Of a stretch of DNA of 54,590 bases, positions 39,881 through 48,770 are shown piece after piece. Each line of letters opens with the position of its first letter. Position 1 is the first letter of the stretch. Under the pieces are notes generated by a model. That model ran no database searches. It was not told the origin of the DNA and worked only from the letters and a program-made list of their open reading frames with translations. Position numbers and translations under genes: made by a program. Source of the DNA: Mucilaginibacter sp. (GTDB taxonomy: Bacteria > Bacteroidota > Bacteroidia > Sphingobacteriales > Sphingobacteriaceae); the NCBI RefSeq assembly GCF_028288225.1, contig NZ_JAQBOC010000085.1:1-54590 (forward strand), given 5' to 3'.

Positions 39881-42280
39881 ATGAAGATATCATATAACTG
39901 GCTTAAAGAATTTATTGATACAGATAAAACTCCCGAAGAGATCTCGACCATATTAACAGGTACAGGTTTGGAGGTGGAAAGCCTTGAAAAAGTGCAGCCT
40001 ATCCCCGGCGGTCTTGAAGGTTTGGTGGTTGGATTTGTGAAGGAACGTTCCCAGCATCCCAATGCCGACAGGCTCAGCATCACCAAAGTTGATGTGGGAG
40101 CAGGTGAGGACTTGCAGATTGTTTGCGGTGCGCATAACGTTGCTGCAGGGCAAAAAGTAGTGGTGGCCACGGTTGGTACAACCGTTTACCCAACCGTTGG
40201 CGAGCCGTTTAAGATCAATAAATCAAAAATACGCGGCGAGGTATCTGAAGGAATGATCTGTGCCGAGGATGAGATAGGCCTGGGAACCGACCATGCCGGT
40301 ATTATGGTGCTTAATACTGATGCAGAAATTGGCACATTAGCTAAAGACTATTTTAAATTAAACGACGATTACCTTTACGAAATTGGCTTAACCCCCAACC
40401 GTGCCGATGCAACTTCGCATTTGGGTACTGCAAGGGATATTGCTGCATTTTTAAAGATCGCTGTTAAAAGACCTGATGTTTCGGCATTTAAGGTTGATAA
40501 CACCAGCAGGACTATTAAGGTTGTGGTAGAGAATGAGGCTGCAAGTCCAAGGTATTCTGGTTTAACTATCTTAGGTGTTGAGGTTAAGGAATCACCAAAA
40601 TGGCTGAAGGAAAGGCTGGCTGTTATCGGGATCCGTTCCATCAATAACATTGTTGATGCTACCAATTATGTGCTGCACGATCTTGGTCAGCCGTTACACG
40701 CTTTTGATGCCGATGCCATTAAGGGCGATACGGTTATCGTTAAAAATTATCCCGAAGGAACTATCTTTAAAACATTGGACGATGTGGAGCGCAAGCTTTC
40801 TGCGGATGATTTGATGATAGGCAATGCCGAAGCGCCAATGTGTATAGCCGGTGTTTTTGGCGGAGCAGAATCGGGCGTAAAAACATCCACAAAAAATATC
40901 TTTTTAGAAAGCGCTTATTTTAATGCGGTTTCAGTTCGTAAAACATCCAAACGTCATGGCCTAAAAACCGATGCTTCGTTCAGGTTTGAGCGCGGTACCG
41001 ATCCGGATATGACGCTGTTTGCCCTTAAGCGTGCAGCATTGCTGATAAAGGAAGTGGCAGGTGGGAGTATCTCGTCAGAAATTTCAGATCATTATCCAAA
41101 CCCGGTGGGGCCATTTGCCATTGAGGTTACCTATAAAAATATCCACAGGCTGATAGGTAAGGAAATTCCGCATGGCGAAATAAAAGGCATTCTTACCGCA
41201 TTGGATATTGAGATTGTTGGCGAAACTGGTGAGGGGCTTTCATTAAGGGTTCCGCCATACCGTGTGGATATTACCCGCGAGGTGGATATTGTGGAAGAAA
41301 TCTTAAGGATCTATGGTTACAATAACATCGAGATCCCCACACAGATCAGGGCATCGTTAAATACATCTGTAAGGCCTGAGAAAGATACCGTGCAGAATTT
41401 AATTTCTGATATGCTTAGCGCCAATGGCTTTAATGAGATCATGTCGAACTCGCTAACCAAATCTGCCTATTCGTCAAACCTTGATAAGGCGGTTAAGATC
41501 CTGAACCCATTAAGCGGTGATCTGGATGTGATGCGCCAAACGCTGATCTATTCGGGTCTTGAAGCTATCGCCTACAACACAAACCGTAAACATGCCGACT
41601 TAAAATTATACGAGTTTGGTAAGGTTTACGAGGTTAATGAAGATAAATATACCGAAACACAAAGGTTTGCCCTGTTTATATCAGGCGTTGATAAGCCCGA
41701 GCAATGGAACCAGAAGGCAAAGCAGGTATCGTTTTATAACCTGAAAGCTATTGTTGATGGCATCATCACTAAATTAAACATCAGCGACCTAACCCTGGAG
41801 GAATCAACCTGTAAAAAGCTGAGCTGGGGCATGCAGTACAACCGTAACGGCAAGCAGTTGGTTAAATTTGGCAAAGTATCGCCTGATGCATTGAAAAAGG
41901 TTAATGTGGATAAGGAAGTTTTTTGTGCAGATTTTAATTTCGATATGATATTGGCAGCCGTACGTAAAAACAAGATCGTTTTCCAGGATGTATCAAAGTT
42001 CCCGGCGGTAAAACGCGATCTTTCTATGTTGATTGATAAATCGGTTACGTTTGGTCAATTGAAGCAAATAGCCGAAAGAACCGAGCGTAAGCTGTTGCAG
42101 GATATAAGTGTGTTTGATGTTTACGAAGGTGATAAGCTGCCGGCCGGAAAAAAATCCTACGCGCTAAGTTTTATTTTACAGGATAGTGAAAAGACTTTAA
42201 CCGATAAAGCAATAGACAGCATTATGCAAAAGTTAATTTATAATTTAGGAAAAGAAGCGGGAGCGGAGATTCGTAAATAG
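39881..42280 (+). CDS. pheT: Phenylalanine--tRNA ligase beta subunit
   Basis: PheT is the editing and tRNA-binding subunit of the alpha2-beta2 enzyme. The 799-residue protein has the N-terminal EMAP-type tRNA-binding domain (HPNADRLSITKVDVG, IVCGAHNV), B3/B4 editing domain (GIRSINNIVDATNYVLHDLG, QPLHAFDAD), B5 domain, the catalytic-like core (REVDIVEEILRIYGYNNI) and a C-terminal ferredoxin-like anticodon domain (FPAVKRDLSMLIDKSVTFG). Domain order and length are standard. pheS is not adjacent. The ATG lies 20 bases after a perfect -7 box. It is followed after 170 bases by a coiled-coil gene and zapA. Confidence 0.97.
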   Translation: MKISYNWLKEFIDTDKTPEEISTILTGTGLEVESLEKVQPIPGGLEGLVVGFVKERSQHPNADRLSITKVDVGAGEDLQIVCGAHNVAAGQKVVVATVGTTVYPTVGEPFKINKSKIRGEVSEGMICAEDEIGLGTDHAGIMVLNTDAEIGTLAKDYFKLNDDYLYEIGLTPNRADATSHLGTARDIAAFLKIAVKRPDVSAFKVDNTSRTIKVVVENEAASPRYSGLTILGVEVKESPKWLKERLAVIGIRSINNIVDATNYVLHDLGQPLHAFDADAIKGDTVIVKNYPEGTIFKTLDDVERKLSADDLMIGNAEAPMCIAGVFGGAESGVKTSTKNIFLESAYFNAVSVRKTSKRHGLKTDASFRFERGTDPDMTLFALKRAALLIKEVAGGSISSEISDHYPNPVGPFAIEVTYKNIHRLIGKEIPHGEIKGILTALDIEIVGETGEGLSLRVPPYRVDITREVDIVEEILRIYGYNNIEIPTQIRASLNTSVRPEKDTVQNLISDMLSANGFNEIMSNSLTKSAYSSNLDKAVKILNPLSGDLDVMRQTLIYSGLEAIAYNTNRKHADLKLYEFGKVYEVNEDKYTETQRFALFISGVDKPEQWNQKAKQVSFYNLKAIVDGIITKLNISDLTLEESTCKKLSWGMQYNRNGKQLVKFGKVSPDALKKVNVDKEVFCADFNFDMILAAVRKNKIVFQDVSKFPAVKRDLSMLIDKSVTFGQLKQIAERTERKLLQDISVFDVYEGDKLPAGKKSYALSFILQDSEKTLTDKAIDSIMQKLIYNLGKEAGAEIRK

Positions 42281-42281
42281 A

Positions 42282-42446
42282 GACTAGTTAATCAGAGATT
42301 AGAGATTAGTTGATTGGAGGGGGGCACTATCATTAATCCAAAACTAATCTGTGGTCTCTAACCTCTAATCACTATATTTGTTAATAATTAATTAATATTA
42401 TAAAATTATAATCTAATCTCTGGTCTTTGACCTCTGATCACTAACA
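42282..42446. repeat. Word-repeat patch after pheT
   Basis: CAGAGATTAGAGATTAGTTG (42294 on) faces CTAATCTGTGGTCTCTAACC and CTCTAATCAC (42341-42371), and the same complement recurs as CTAATCTCTGGTCTTTGACC and TCTGATCACTAAC (42412-42447). The last copy abuts the next gene's start. Confidence 0.65.
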
Positions 42447-42450
42447 ACCA

Positions 42451-42738
42451 ATGGCCTTAGCAGAGCAATTAAATACAATTGTAGAAAGAACGGAGCGCTT
42501 AATTGAGCTTTGTGCCGCTTTGCAGGAGGAAAATGACTTATTGAAACTGGAGAGTGAAGCGCTTTCAGTAGCCCTTGATGCCAGTAAAAATAAGACAAAA
42601 GAGCTTGATGAAAAGCTCCGCGCATTGAAGATGGCGAAGTCATTTTCAGAAACAAATGAAAAAAGTCTTGACATAAAGCAAAAAATTAACGAATTTGTGC
42701 AAGAAATAGATAAGTGTATTGTATTATTGAAAAAATAA
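42451..42738 (+). CDS. Short coiled-coil protein, possible ZapB analogue
   Basis: The 95-residue protein is almost entirely heptad-like coiled coil (TIVERTERLIELCAALQEEN, LKLESEALSVALDASKNKTK) with a short conserved-looking tail EIDKCIVLLKK. It has no membrane segment. It lies 19 bases upstream of zapA in the same direction, so the two are probably one operon. In E. coli the ZapA partner ZapB is a short coiled-coil protein of similar size; by position and architecture this may be its functional counterpart. That is inference from context, not sequence identity. Confidence 0.75.
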   Translation: MALAEQLNTIVERTERLIELCAALQEENDLLKLESEALSVALDASKNKTKELDEKLRALKMAKSFSETNEKSLDIKQKINEFVQEIDKCIVLLKK

Positions 42739-42757
42739 TACAAAAAGTGAAGCTCAA

Positions 42758-43051
42758 ATGGGAGAAATCTCAATAAAAATAAACATTGCTGACAGAGTTT
42801 ACCCCTTAAAGGTAAACATGGAAGAGGAAGAAATAATACGTAGGGCAGCCAAGCTGATTAATGACCGGATAAAGGAATATCAGGAAAATTATGCAGTGAG
42901 GGATAAACAAGATCTGCTTTCAATGTGCGTGCTGCATTATGCAACATCGTCATTAAAGGCTGATATGAAGGTTACCGTAGAGGATACAGAAGTAACGGAG
43001 AAGGTTTACCAGTTGGATTATTTGTTATCGGAGTTTTTTTCAAAGCAATAA
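42758..43051 (+). CDS. zapA: Cell division protein ZapA
   Basis: ZapA cross-links FtsZ filaments at the division site. The 97-residue protein has the family pattern: an N-terminal beta strand pair (EISIKINIADRVYPLKVNME), then helices EEEIIRRAAKLINDRIKEYQ and DLLSMCVLHYATSSLKADM, with a short C-terminal coiled coil. It is typical in length. The coiled-coil gene upstream and a structured RNA and rny downstream form a gene order that I recall as common in Bacteroidota. Confidence 0.92.
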   Translation: MGEISIKINIADRVYPLKVNMEEEEIIRRAAKLINDRIKEYQENYAVRDKQDLLSMCVLHYATSSLKADMKVTVEDTEVTEKVYQLDYLLSEFFSKQ

Positions 43052-43085
43052 CGTTCTTTACATATAAACAGAGCAATTAAGATTT

Positions 43086-43247
43086 AACCGCAGTTAAATT
43101 TTAAGTTTCACTATTGAAAACTTAACACTTCTATATGGGTGGATCTAAGTGGCATACGTTAATCGTAATGGTTTAAACGGAGCCCGGGATCCGTATCCGA
43201 AATGAAGTTTTAAATACATGAAGCTTAAATATTAGTTGCGGTTTTTT
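43086..43247 (+). ncRNA. ssrS: Probable 6S-type RNA between zapA and rny
   Basis: The 162-base stretch can close into a long rod: AACCGCA (43086-43092) pairs with TGCGGTT (43237-43243), and TTTAAGTTTCA (43100-43110) pairs with TGAAGCTTAAA (43219-43229) with one G-U. Inside, AAAACTT (near 43117) can pair with AAGTTTT (43205-43211), and ACGGA/TCCGT (near 43178-43195) makes a small apical hairpin. A T run follows the closing stem. A rod with an internal open region and a position just after zapA both fit 6S RNA, the regulator of RNA polymerase. No covariance check was possible. Confidence 0.6.
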
Positions 43248-43267
43248 TATTTATACCAATTACAGAC

Positions 43268-44836
43268 ATGAGTACAACATTATTATACCTTATCATCGGT
43301 GTGTTGATAGGGGGCCTTCCGGGTTTCATCCTTGGACGCTTTTTACTGAAAAAACTTTTTAAAGACCAGGAAGTATCGGCTCAAAATAAAGTGAAAAAGA
43401 TTTTGAAGGATGCAGAAAATGATGCTGAGATCCTTAAAAAGAATAAATTACTGGAAGCTAAAGAGCGGTTTTTACAATTGAAAGCCGAGCATGAGCAGGA
43501 GATAAATGCTAAGAATAACAACATTAACCAGCGCGAGAACGGCATTAAACAAAAGGAGCAATCCTTAAACCAGCGTTTAGAGAATCAGAACCGTAAGGAT
43601 ACTGAGCTGGACAACCTCCGCAAAAACCTGGAAAAGCAAACTGAAATCGTTCTTAAAAAGCAGGAAGACGTTGAAGTGCTCAAAAACTCGCACGTACAGC
43701 AGCTGGAAACTATTGCTGGCTTATCTGCCGAGGATGCTAAGAATCAGCTGGTTGAAAACCTGCGTGAAGAAGCCCGCAGCAAGGCTATGGCACAAATAAA
43801 GGATATTGTTGACGAAGCCAAACTGACAGCTACAAAAGAAGCCAAGAAAATAGTTATCCAAACCATCCAGCGTACGGCTACTGAAGCAGCAATTGAAAAC
43901 ACAGTTTCTATTTTCAATATAGAGAATGACGAGATAAAAGGCCGCATCATCGGTCGTGAAGGCAGGAATATCCGTGCGCTTGAAGCAGCTACCGGCATAG
44001 AGATCATTGTGGATGATACACCTGAAGCCATCATCCTGTCAGGCTTTGACCCGGTTAGGCGTGAGATTGCCCGTTTGGCCATGCACCGCCTGGTAACGGA
44101 CGGACGGATCCACCCGGCACGTATTGAAGAGATAGTTGCCAAAACCAAAAAACAGATAGAAGAAGAAATAGTTGAAATAGGTGAGCGCACCGTGATTGAC
44201 CTCGGCATTAGTGGCCTGCATCCGGAGCTGATCCGTATGGTTGGCAGGATGCGTTACAGGTCATCATACGGGCAAAACCTGTTACAGCACTCCCGCGAGG
44301 TAGCAAACTTCTGCGCTACTATGGCAGCTGAATTGGGCCTGAATGTTAAACTTGCCAAACGTGCCGGCTTATTGCATGATATTGGTAAAGTGCCTGATGA
44401 TAACCCGGAATTGCCACACGCAATTTTAGGGATGCAGCTTGCTGAAAAATATAAAGAGCACCCAGAGGTTTGTAACGCCATTGGCGCCCACCATGATGAG
44501 GTGGAAATGACTTCCATGCTATCGCCGATAATCCAGGTTTGTGACGCTATATCAGGCGCAAGGCCGGGCGCACGCCGCGAAGTGGTTGAAAGCTACATCA
44601 AACGTTTAAAAGAGCTTGAGGAGCTTGCGTTATCATATCCTGGCGTCGAAAAAACATTCGCTATCCAGGCTGGTCGTGAATTACGTGTTGTTGTGGAAAG
44701 CGAAAAGATCAGCGATGCACAATCAGAAATACTGGCAGCTGATATCTCAAACCGGATCCAAACCGAAATGACCTATCCGGGTCAGATCAAAGTTACCGTT
44801 ATAAGGGAAACAAGGTCGGTAGCATTTGCTAAATAA
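43268..44836 (+). CDS. rny: Ribonuclease Y
   Basis: RNase Y is a membrane-anchored endonuclease that starts mRNA decay. The 522-residue protein has an N-terminal transmembrane segment (LLYLIIGVLIGGLPGFILG), a long coiled coil to about residue 200, a KH domain (GRIIGREGRNIRALEAATG, IIVDDTPEAIILSG), and an HD domain with LLHDIGKVPDD near residue 365 supplying metal-binding His-Asp. The C-terminal EKTFAIQAGRELRVVVESEK segment completes the fold. It is the standard length. It follows the probable 6S RNA. Confidence 0.97.
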   Translation: MSTTLLYLIIGVLIGGLPGFILGRFLLKKLFKDQEVSAQNKVKKILKDAENDAEILKKNKLLEAKERFLQLKAEHEQEINAKNNNINQRENGIKQKEQSLNQRLENQNRKDTELDNLRKNLEKQTEIVLKKQEDVEVLKNSHVQQLETIAGLSAEDAKNQLVENLREEARSKAMAQIKDIVDEAKLTATKEAKKIVIQTIQRTATEAAIENTVSIFNIENDEIKGRIIGREGRNIRALEAATGIEIIVDDTPEAIILSGFDPVRREIARLAMHRLVTDGRIHPARIEEIVAKTKKQIEEEIVEIGERTVIDLGISGLHPELIRMVGRMRYRSSYGQNLLQHSREVANFCATMAAELGLNVKLAKRAGLLHDIGKVPDDNPELPHAILGMQLAEKYKEHPEVCNAIGAHHDEVEMTSMLSPIIQVCDAISGARPGARREVVESYIKRLKELEELALSYPGVEKTFAIQAGRELRVVVESEKISDAQSEILAADISNRIQTEMTYPGQIKVTVIRETRSVAFAK

Positions 44837-44881
44837 AATTAATCATAAGCCTCTCTGTAAAAGGAGGGGGTTTTATAAACT

Positions 44882-45424
44882 GTGGCAACTAACAATAAAA
44901 GCACAAAAATGCATACTGGCGGTTCTGCATTAGCGGATAAACGGCCGGTTGATATTTATTTTGATAAATATGCCGAAAGCCATCAAAACCCAACCAATGA
45001 GCTTATTCATTGGATCTGCGTACCACTCATAGTATTTAGTTTGCTGGGACTGGTTTGGGCAATTCCGTTTCCTTACATTAAATTTTTAGGTCAATATAAT
45101 GGGTTCCTTAACTGGGCATCGTTTTTAATTGGCTTCAGCGTATATTACTATTACAAGCTTTCGCCGGCGCTCTCCTATTTAATGCTGCTTATATTATTTG
45201 GATTTAGCTACGGAGTTATAGAGCTGGAAACATGGCAAAAAGCAGGTGGCCCGGCTATATGGCAGGTATGCCTGGTTATTTTTGCACTTTCATGGGTGGG
45301 GCAATTTATAGGGCATAAAATTGAGGGCAAAAAACCCTCTTTTTTAGACGATCTTAAGTTTCTGCTTATTGGCCCCATATGGCTGCTTCATTTTATATTT
45401 AAGAAGTATTCTATTAAATATTAG
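44882..45424 (+). CDS. DUF962 (Mpo1-like) membrane protein
   Basis: The 180-residue protein belongs to the Mpo1/DUF962 family; yeast Mpo1 is an iron-dependent dioxygenase for 2-hydroxy fatty acid alpha-oxidation. The hallmark VDIYFDKYAESHQNPTNELI with following HWICVPL, and a later GQFIGHKIEGKKPSFLDDL with His, match the family His pattern. Four hydrophobic segments lie between. A GTG start at 44882 is preceded by AAAGGAGGGGG, an unusual Shine-Dalgarno in this genome; ATG 44909 is the alternative and would also leave the conserved part intact. Substrate in this organism is unknown. Confidence 0.88.
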   Translation: MATNNKSTKMHTGGSALADKRPVDIYFDKYAESHQNPTNELIHWICVPLIVFSLLGLVWAIPFPYIKFLGQYNGFLNWASFLIGFSVYYYYKLSPALSYLMLLILFGFSYGVIELETWQKAGGPAIWQVCLVIFALSWVGQFIGHKIEGKKPSFLDDLKFLLIGPIWLLHFIFKKYSIKY

Positions 45425-45429
45425 AAAGA

Positions 45430-45534
45430 AAAGAGCCATGAATCAAGAGGTCAAGAGTCAGGAAAGATAGTGGCTCTTGTTGCTGATACCTGTTAGTCTT
45501 GATTCTTAAATCTTGACTTCTTAATTCTTTCCCC
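45430..45534. repeat. Inverted word-repeat patch between DUF962 and acyltransferase genes
   Basis: GAATCAAGAGGTCAAGAGTC (45439 on) is opposed by GATTCTTAAATCTTGACTTC (45499 on), between convergent genes, so it may also work as a weak terminator. Confidence 0.65.
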
Positions 45535-45535
45535 T

Positions 45536-47290
45536 CTACAGGTTCTTTCCCAGTTTCTCCAAAATATCCTGTGGTACTTTTTGCAGGTCGAGTACTAAAA
45601 ATCCGTCGAGACAATCGGCAAATTTGGGGTCGATATTAAAGCAGATGATCTTGGCATTTAACGCAATGTACTGGCGAAGCAATACAGGAACTTTCATGTT
45701 GCGGGTCTCCACTTCTCCTATCAGGTTATCCAGGCCCTTAAAACTATCTTCCCCGGCCATTAACAAATCGGTATCAATGCTTGCCAAATCAACCTTGAAT
45801 TTTTTACGGGGCCTTACATATTGGGCCATTTCATGGTCGAAATGATTACGGTTAATATAATCAACAATAAGCGATTTGGAGAAATTGGAGAATGAATTGC
45901 TGATACTTACCGGACCTATTAAATACCGGTAGCGGGGATTATCAATTAAATATTTCAGAATGCCTTTCCATAATAAAAACAACGGTAATGGCTTTTGCTG
46001 ATACTCTTTACGAACAAACGAACGACCAAGCTCAATGCTCTTTTTCAGTACCGGCGTAAATTGCGATTTGATCTTGAACAGCTCAGATACATAAAAGCCC
46101 TTTTTGCCTATACTGTAAAATATTTCGTCACCAAGGCCTATGCGATAGGCCCCGACAAGCAGTTTAGCTTCAGTATCCCAAATAAACAGGTGGTGGTAAT
46201 AAATATCGTATTCATCCAGGTCAATAGCTTTATTGGTGCCTTCGCCTATCTCTCTGAATGTGACCTCCCGCAGCCTGCCAATTTCACGGATCACATGGGG
46301 AATAAGGGTTGTAGGAGCAATAAACACCTCGTAGTTTTTTTCCACCCAGATCCTATAATTCTCGCGTAATGGTTCAACTTCTTTTTCCAGCACATCAGCA
46401 GCAATTTCAGGCGCTATGGCCGCTGGTAGTTTTTTTATTTTAAATAAATTACGGGGATTGAAGATCTTCTTCTCATCTTCAAGACCTGTACCCAGGGCAT
46501 AGGTACGTGCCCGTAAATAGTTAAGCAGCTTGGTGCTGTTGGTATAATCGGGTATATCTACTACATTTATCGGCTTGCCTATTCTTAACTTTATGGTGTG
46601 CCCATGCTTATTAAATAACTCCGATGGTAATTTAGCAGTACGCAATGCAGGGTGAATAAGGCTGAGCAGGTTAAAAAGCAAGCCGTTATTTCCATGAAAA
46701 TAAATTGGCACAACCGGTACTTTCGCTTTGGCTATTATCTTGCCAACCACCGGGTGCCACATCCTGTCAGTAACCTCTTGTTTATCTACTTTATAAGTTG
46801 AAACCTCACCGGCAGGAAAAATGCCGATCGGTGTTCCATTAGCTAATAGCTCTAATGTGTTTTTTAAACCGCTTATGCTTGATGAATGCTCCACATTCTC
46901 AAAGGGGTTAACCGCAATAAAATAGTCACTTAAATTTGGGATCTTTTTAAGCAGGAAATTTGCCATTAGTTTGGCATCGGGCCTAACCATGCACAGCATC
47001 TTTAACAATACCATGCCTTCAATGCCGCCATAAGGGTGGTTGGCTATTGCAATAAAGCTGCCTGTTTTTGGGATATTCCTTAAGTCTTTTTCATCAAACT
47101 CAACATCAATTCCACAGCCTTCTAAAATAGCATCAACAAACTCAGGTCCTACTTTAGGCTGCGCCTGGGCAAACAATTCGTTCACCTGGTTAATTTTCAT
47201 TAGCTCCATCAATAAAGCTGCAAGGCCGGGCATCTTCAACTTATCCAGTTTTGTGGCTTTGGCAAACTCTTCTGTGGTAATTACTTTCAT
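45536..47290 (-). CDS. Fused aminolipid acyltransferase (PlsC-like plus GNAT N-acyltransferase, OlsF/GlsF-type)
   Basis: The 584-residue protein joins two acyltransferases. Residues 60-270 are a PlsC-like O-acyltransferase with NHPYGGIEG (active-site His with acidic residue) and FPAGEVS. Residues 310-540 are an OlsB/hemolysin-type N-acyltransferase (IGRLREVTFREIGEGTNKAI, LFIWDTEAKLLVGAYRIG, YLIGPVSISNSFS). A single-chain enzyme of this order (OlsF) makes ornithine lipids in Serratia and Flavobacterium, and related enzymes make glycine lipids in Bacteroides. The product here could be either. The N-terminal PlsC-like half would act second, on the lyso-lipid. It is divergent from the HhH gene. 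Confidence 0.82.
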   Translation of the reverse strand: MKVITTEEFAKATKLDKLKMPGLAALLMELMKINQVNELFAQAQPKVGPEFVDAILEGCGIDVEFDEKDLRNIPKTGSFIAIANHPYGGIEGMVLLKMLCMVRPDAKLMANFLLKKIPNLSDYFIAVNPFENVEHSSSISGLKNTLELLANGTPIGIFPAGEVSTYKVDKQEVTDRMWHPVVGKIIAKAKVPVVPIYFHGNNGLLFNLLSLIHPALRTAKLPSELFNKHGHTIKLRIGKPINVVDIPDYTNSTKLLNYLRARTYALGTGLEDEKKIFNPRNLFKIKKLPAAIAPEIAADVLEKEVEPLRENYRIWVEKNYEVFIAPTTLIPHVIREIGRLREVTFREIGEGTNKAIDLDEYDIYYHHLFIWDTEAKLLVGAYRIGLGDEIFYSIGKKGFYVSELFKIKSQFTPVLKKSIELGRSFVRKEYQQKPLPLFLLWKGILKYLIDNPRYRYLIGPVSISNSFSNFSKSLIVDYINRNHFDHEMAQYVRPRKKFKVDLASIDTDLLMAGEDSFKGLDNLIGEVETRNMKVPVLLRQYIALNAKIICFNIDPKFADCLDGFLVLDLQKVPQDILEKLGKNL

Positions 47291-47368
47291 ACTTATAAAA
47301 TAAACCCCGTTTAAAGGGAGCTAAATATCCTGAAAAATTCTTTAATTTAACGCTGATAAACCTTATAC

Positions 47369-48244
47369 ATGAAAGCGCGGATAAAAAATTACCTGTCAAT
47401 AACCAAAAAAGAATGGAACGGCATGGTAATTCTTGTTATTTTGATTGCATTGGTACTGGCTGCGCCCTATGTTTATCAGTTAATCCGCAAAGATAATACA
47501 ATAAATTTTAAAGATTTTGATAAAGCAGTTGCTCTACTGAACAAGGCTGGTAATAAGGCAGGTTATGTTGCTGACAATGATAAACCTGAAGCAAATACAA
47601 GGAACGCCGGGCGTGTTATGTTCCCTTTTAACCCTAATAAACTTACCATAACTCAATGGAAACAACTGGGCTTAAGCACAGAACAGGCCGGCATAATAAA
47701 ACATTATCAGGATAAGGGCGGCAGATTTTATAGCAAAGAGGATGTGAAAAAGATGTATGCTATTACCGCTGCAGATTATAAAAGATTGGAGCCATATATT
47801 AATATTCCCGAATCAGCATACGCTAATAAGAAAGCCAAACCCGGTGAAATTATTGAGCTCAACAGTGCTGATTCCGCTAAACTTACGGCGTTAAAAGGTA
47901 TAGGTCCGTCATTTGCTGTGCAGATAATAAGGTACCGTGGCCGGCTGGGTGGTTTTCACCATAAAGAACAATTAAAAGAAGTTTATGGAATAGACTCTTT
48001 AAAATATGAAGAGATTAAAAACCAGGTTTCGGTAAATGCGGGAAAGATAAAAAAGATAAATATAAACAGCATCTCGTTCAACCAGTTAAGGATTTTTCCT
48101 TATCTCAGCTATAAACAGGTAAACGCCATTATTGAGTATAGAAAGCAGCATAATAACTATGCATCCATTGCAGATCTGAAAAATATCGTACTGCTTGATG
48201 AAGGAATTTTACGTAAAATTGAGCCATATTTAAGTTTTAAATGA
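47369..48244 (+). CDS. Membrane-anchored helix-hairpin-helix (ComEA-like) protein
   Basis: The 291-residue protein has one N-terminal membrane segment (MVILVILIALVLAAPYVYQL) and then up to three helix-hairpin-helix units, including LSTEQAGIIKHYQDKGGRFY, IELNSADSAKLTALKGIGPS with FAVQIIRYRGRLGGFHHKEQL, and ININSISFNQLRIFPYLSYK. HhH proteins of this sort bind duplex DNA, as ComEA does in DNA uptake, though it is larger than ComEA and no com operon is adjacent. The stop overlaps the start of apt by four bases (ATGA), so the two genes are translationally coupled. Confidence 0.88.
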   Translation: MKARIKNYLSITKKEWNGMVILVILIALVLAAPYVYQLIRKDNTINFKDFDKAVALLNKAGNKAGYVADNDKPEANTRNAGRVMFPFNPNKLTITQWKQLGLSTEQAGIIKHYQDKGGRFYSKEDVKKMYAITAADYKRLEPYINIPESAYANKKAKPGEIIELNSADSAKLTALKGIGPSFAVQIIRYRGRLGGFHHKEQLKEVYGIDSLKYEEIKNQVSVNAGKIKKININSISFNQLRIFPYLSYKQVNAIIEYRKQHNNYASIADLKNIVLLDEGILRKIEPYLSFK

Positions 48245-48768
48245 TAGCGCAGCAAATAAAATCAGCCATTCGTGATATTCCTGATTTTCCAAAACCAGGG
48301 ATCATCTTTAAAGATATTACCCCCATATTAAAAGATCCGCAACTGTGCGAAAATATAGTAAACGCCTTTGTAGAACAATTGCATGGCATCCGTATTGATG
48401 CCATAGCCGGAATTGAAAGCCGTGGGTTTTTATTTGGCTTAACACTTGCCACAAAGCTGGGTGTGCCATTTATACCGGTGCGCAAAGCTGGCAAGCTGCC
48501 ATTTACCATTAAACAAAAAGCCTATAAGCTTGAATACGGTACCGCCACCATCGAACTGCATACCGATGCTTTTGAACCAGGTCAGCATATTTTAATCCAT
48601 GATGATCTGTTAGCAACCGGTGGTACTGCCCTTGCCGCCAGCGAACTGATCCAGGAAATGGGTGGCATTGTTGCGGGATTTTCTTTTGTTGTAGGGTTAG
48701 GTTTTTTGAACGGGATGGAAAGGATAGCGCCCGTTTGTGATAAGGTGGTGGTACTGGCGGGGTATTAG
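48241..48768 (+). CDS. apt: Adenine phosphoribosyltransferase
   Basis: Apt salvages adenine with PRPP to give AMP. The 175-residue protein has the family start IKSAIRDIPDFPKPGIIFKD, then GIESRGFLFG, the flexible loop region KLPFTIKQKAYKLEYGTATI, and the PRPP-binding motif ILIHDDLLATGGTALAA. Length and order are standard. It overlaps the end of the HhH gene and is followed after two bases by the RAYT gene. Confidence 0.96.
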   Translation: MIAQQIKSAIRDIPDFPKPGIIFKDITPILKDPQLCENIVNAFVEQLHGIRIDAIAGIESRGFLFGLTLATKLGVPFIPVRKAGKLPFTIKQKAYKLEYGTATIELHTDAFEPGQHILIHDDLLATGGTALAASELIQEMGGIVAGFSFVVGLGFLNGMERIAPVCDKVVVLAGY

Positions 48769-48770
48769 GG

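Noticed and set aside
43744..44208. Open frame of 154 codons on the minus strand within rny
   Set aside because: It is antisense to the KH domain of RNase Y and is Ser/Ile-rich, as is usual for antisense frames.
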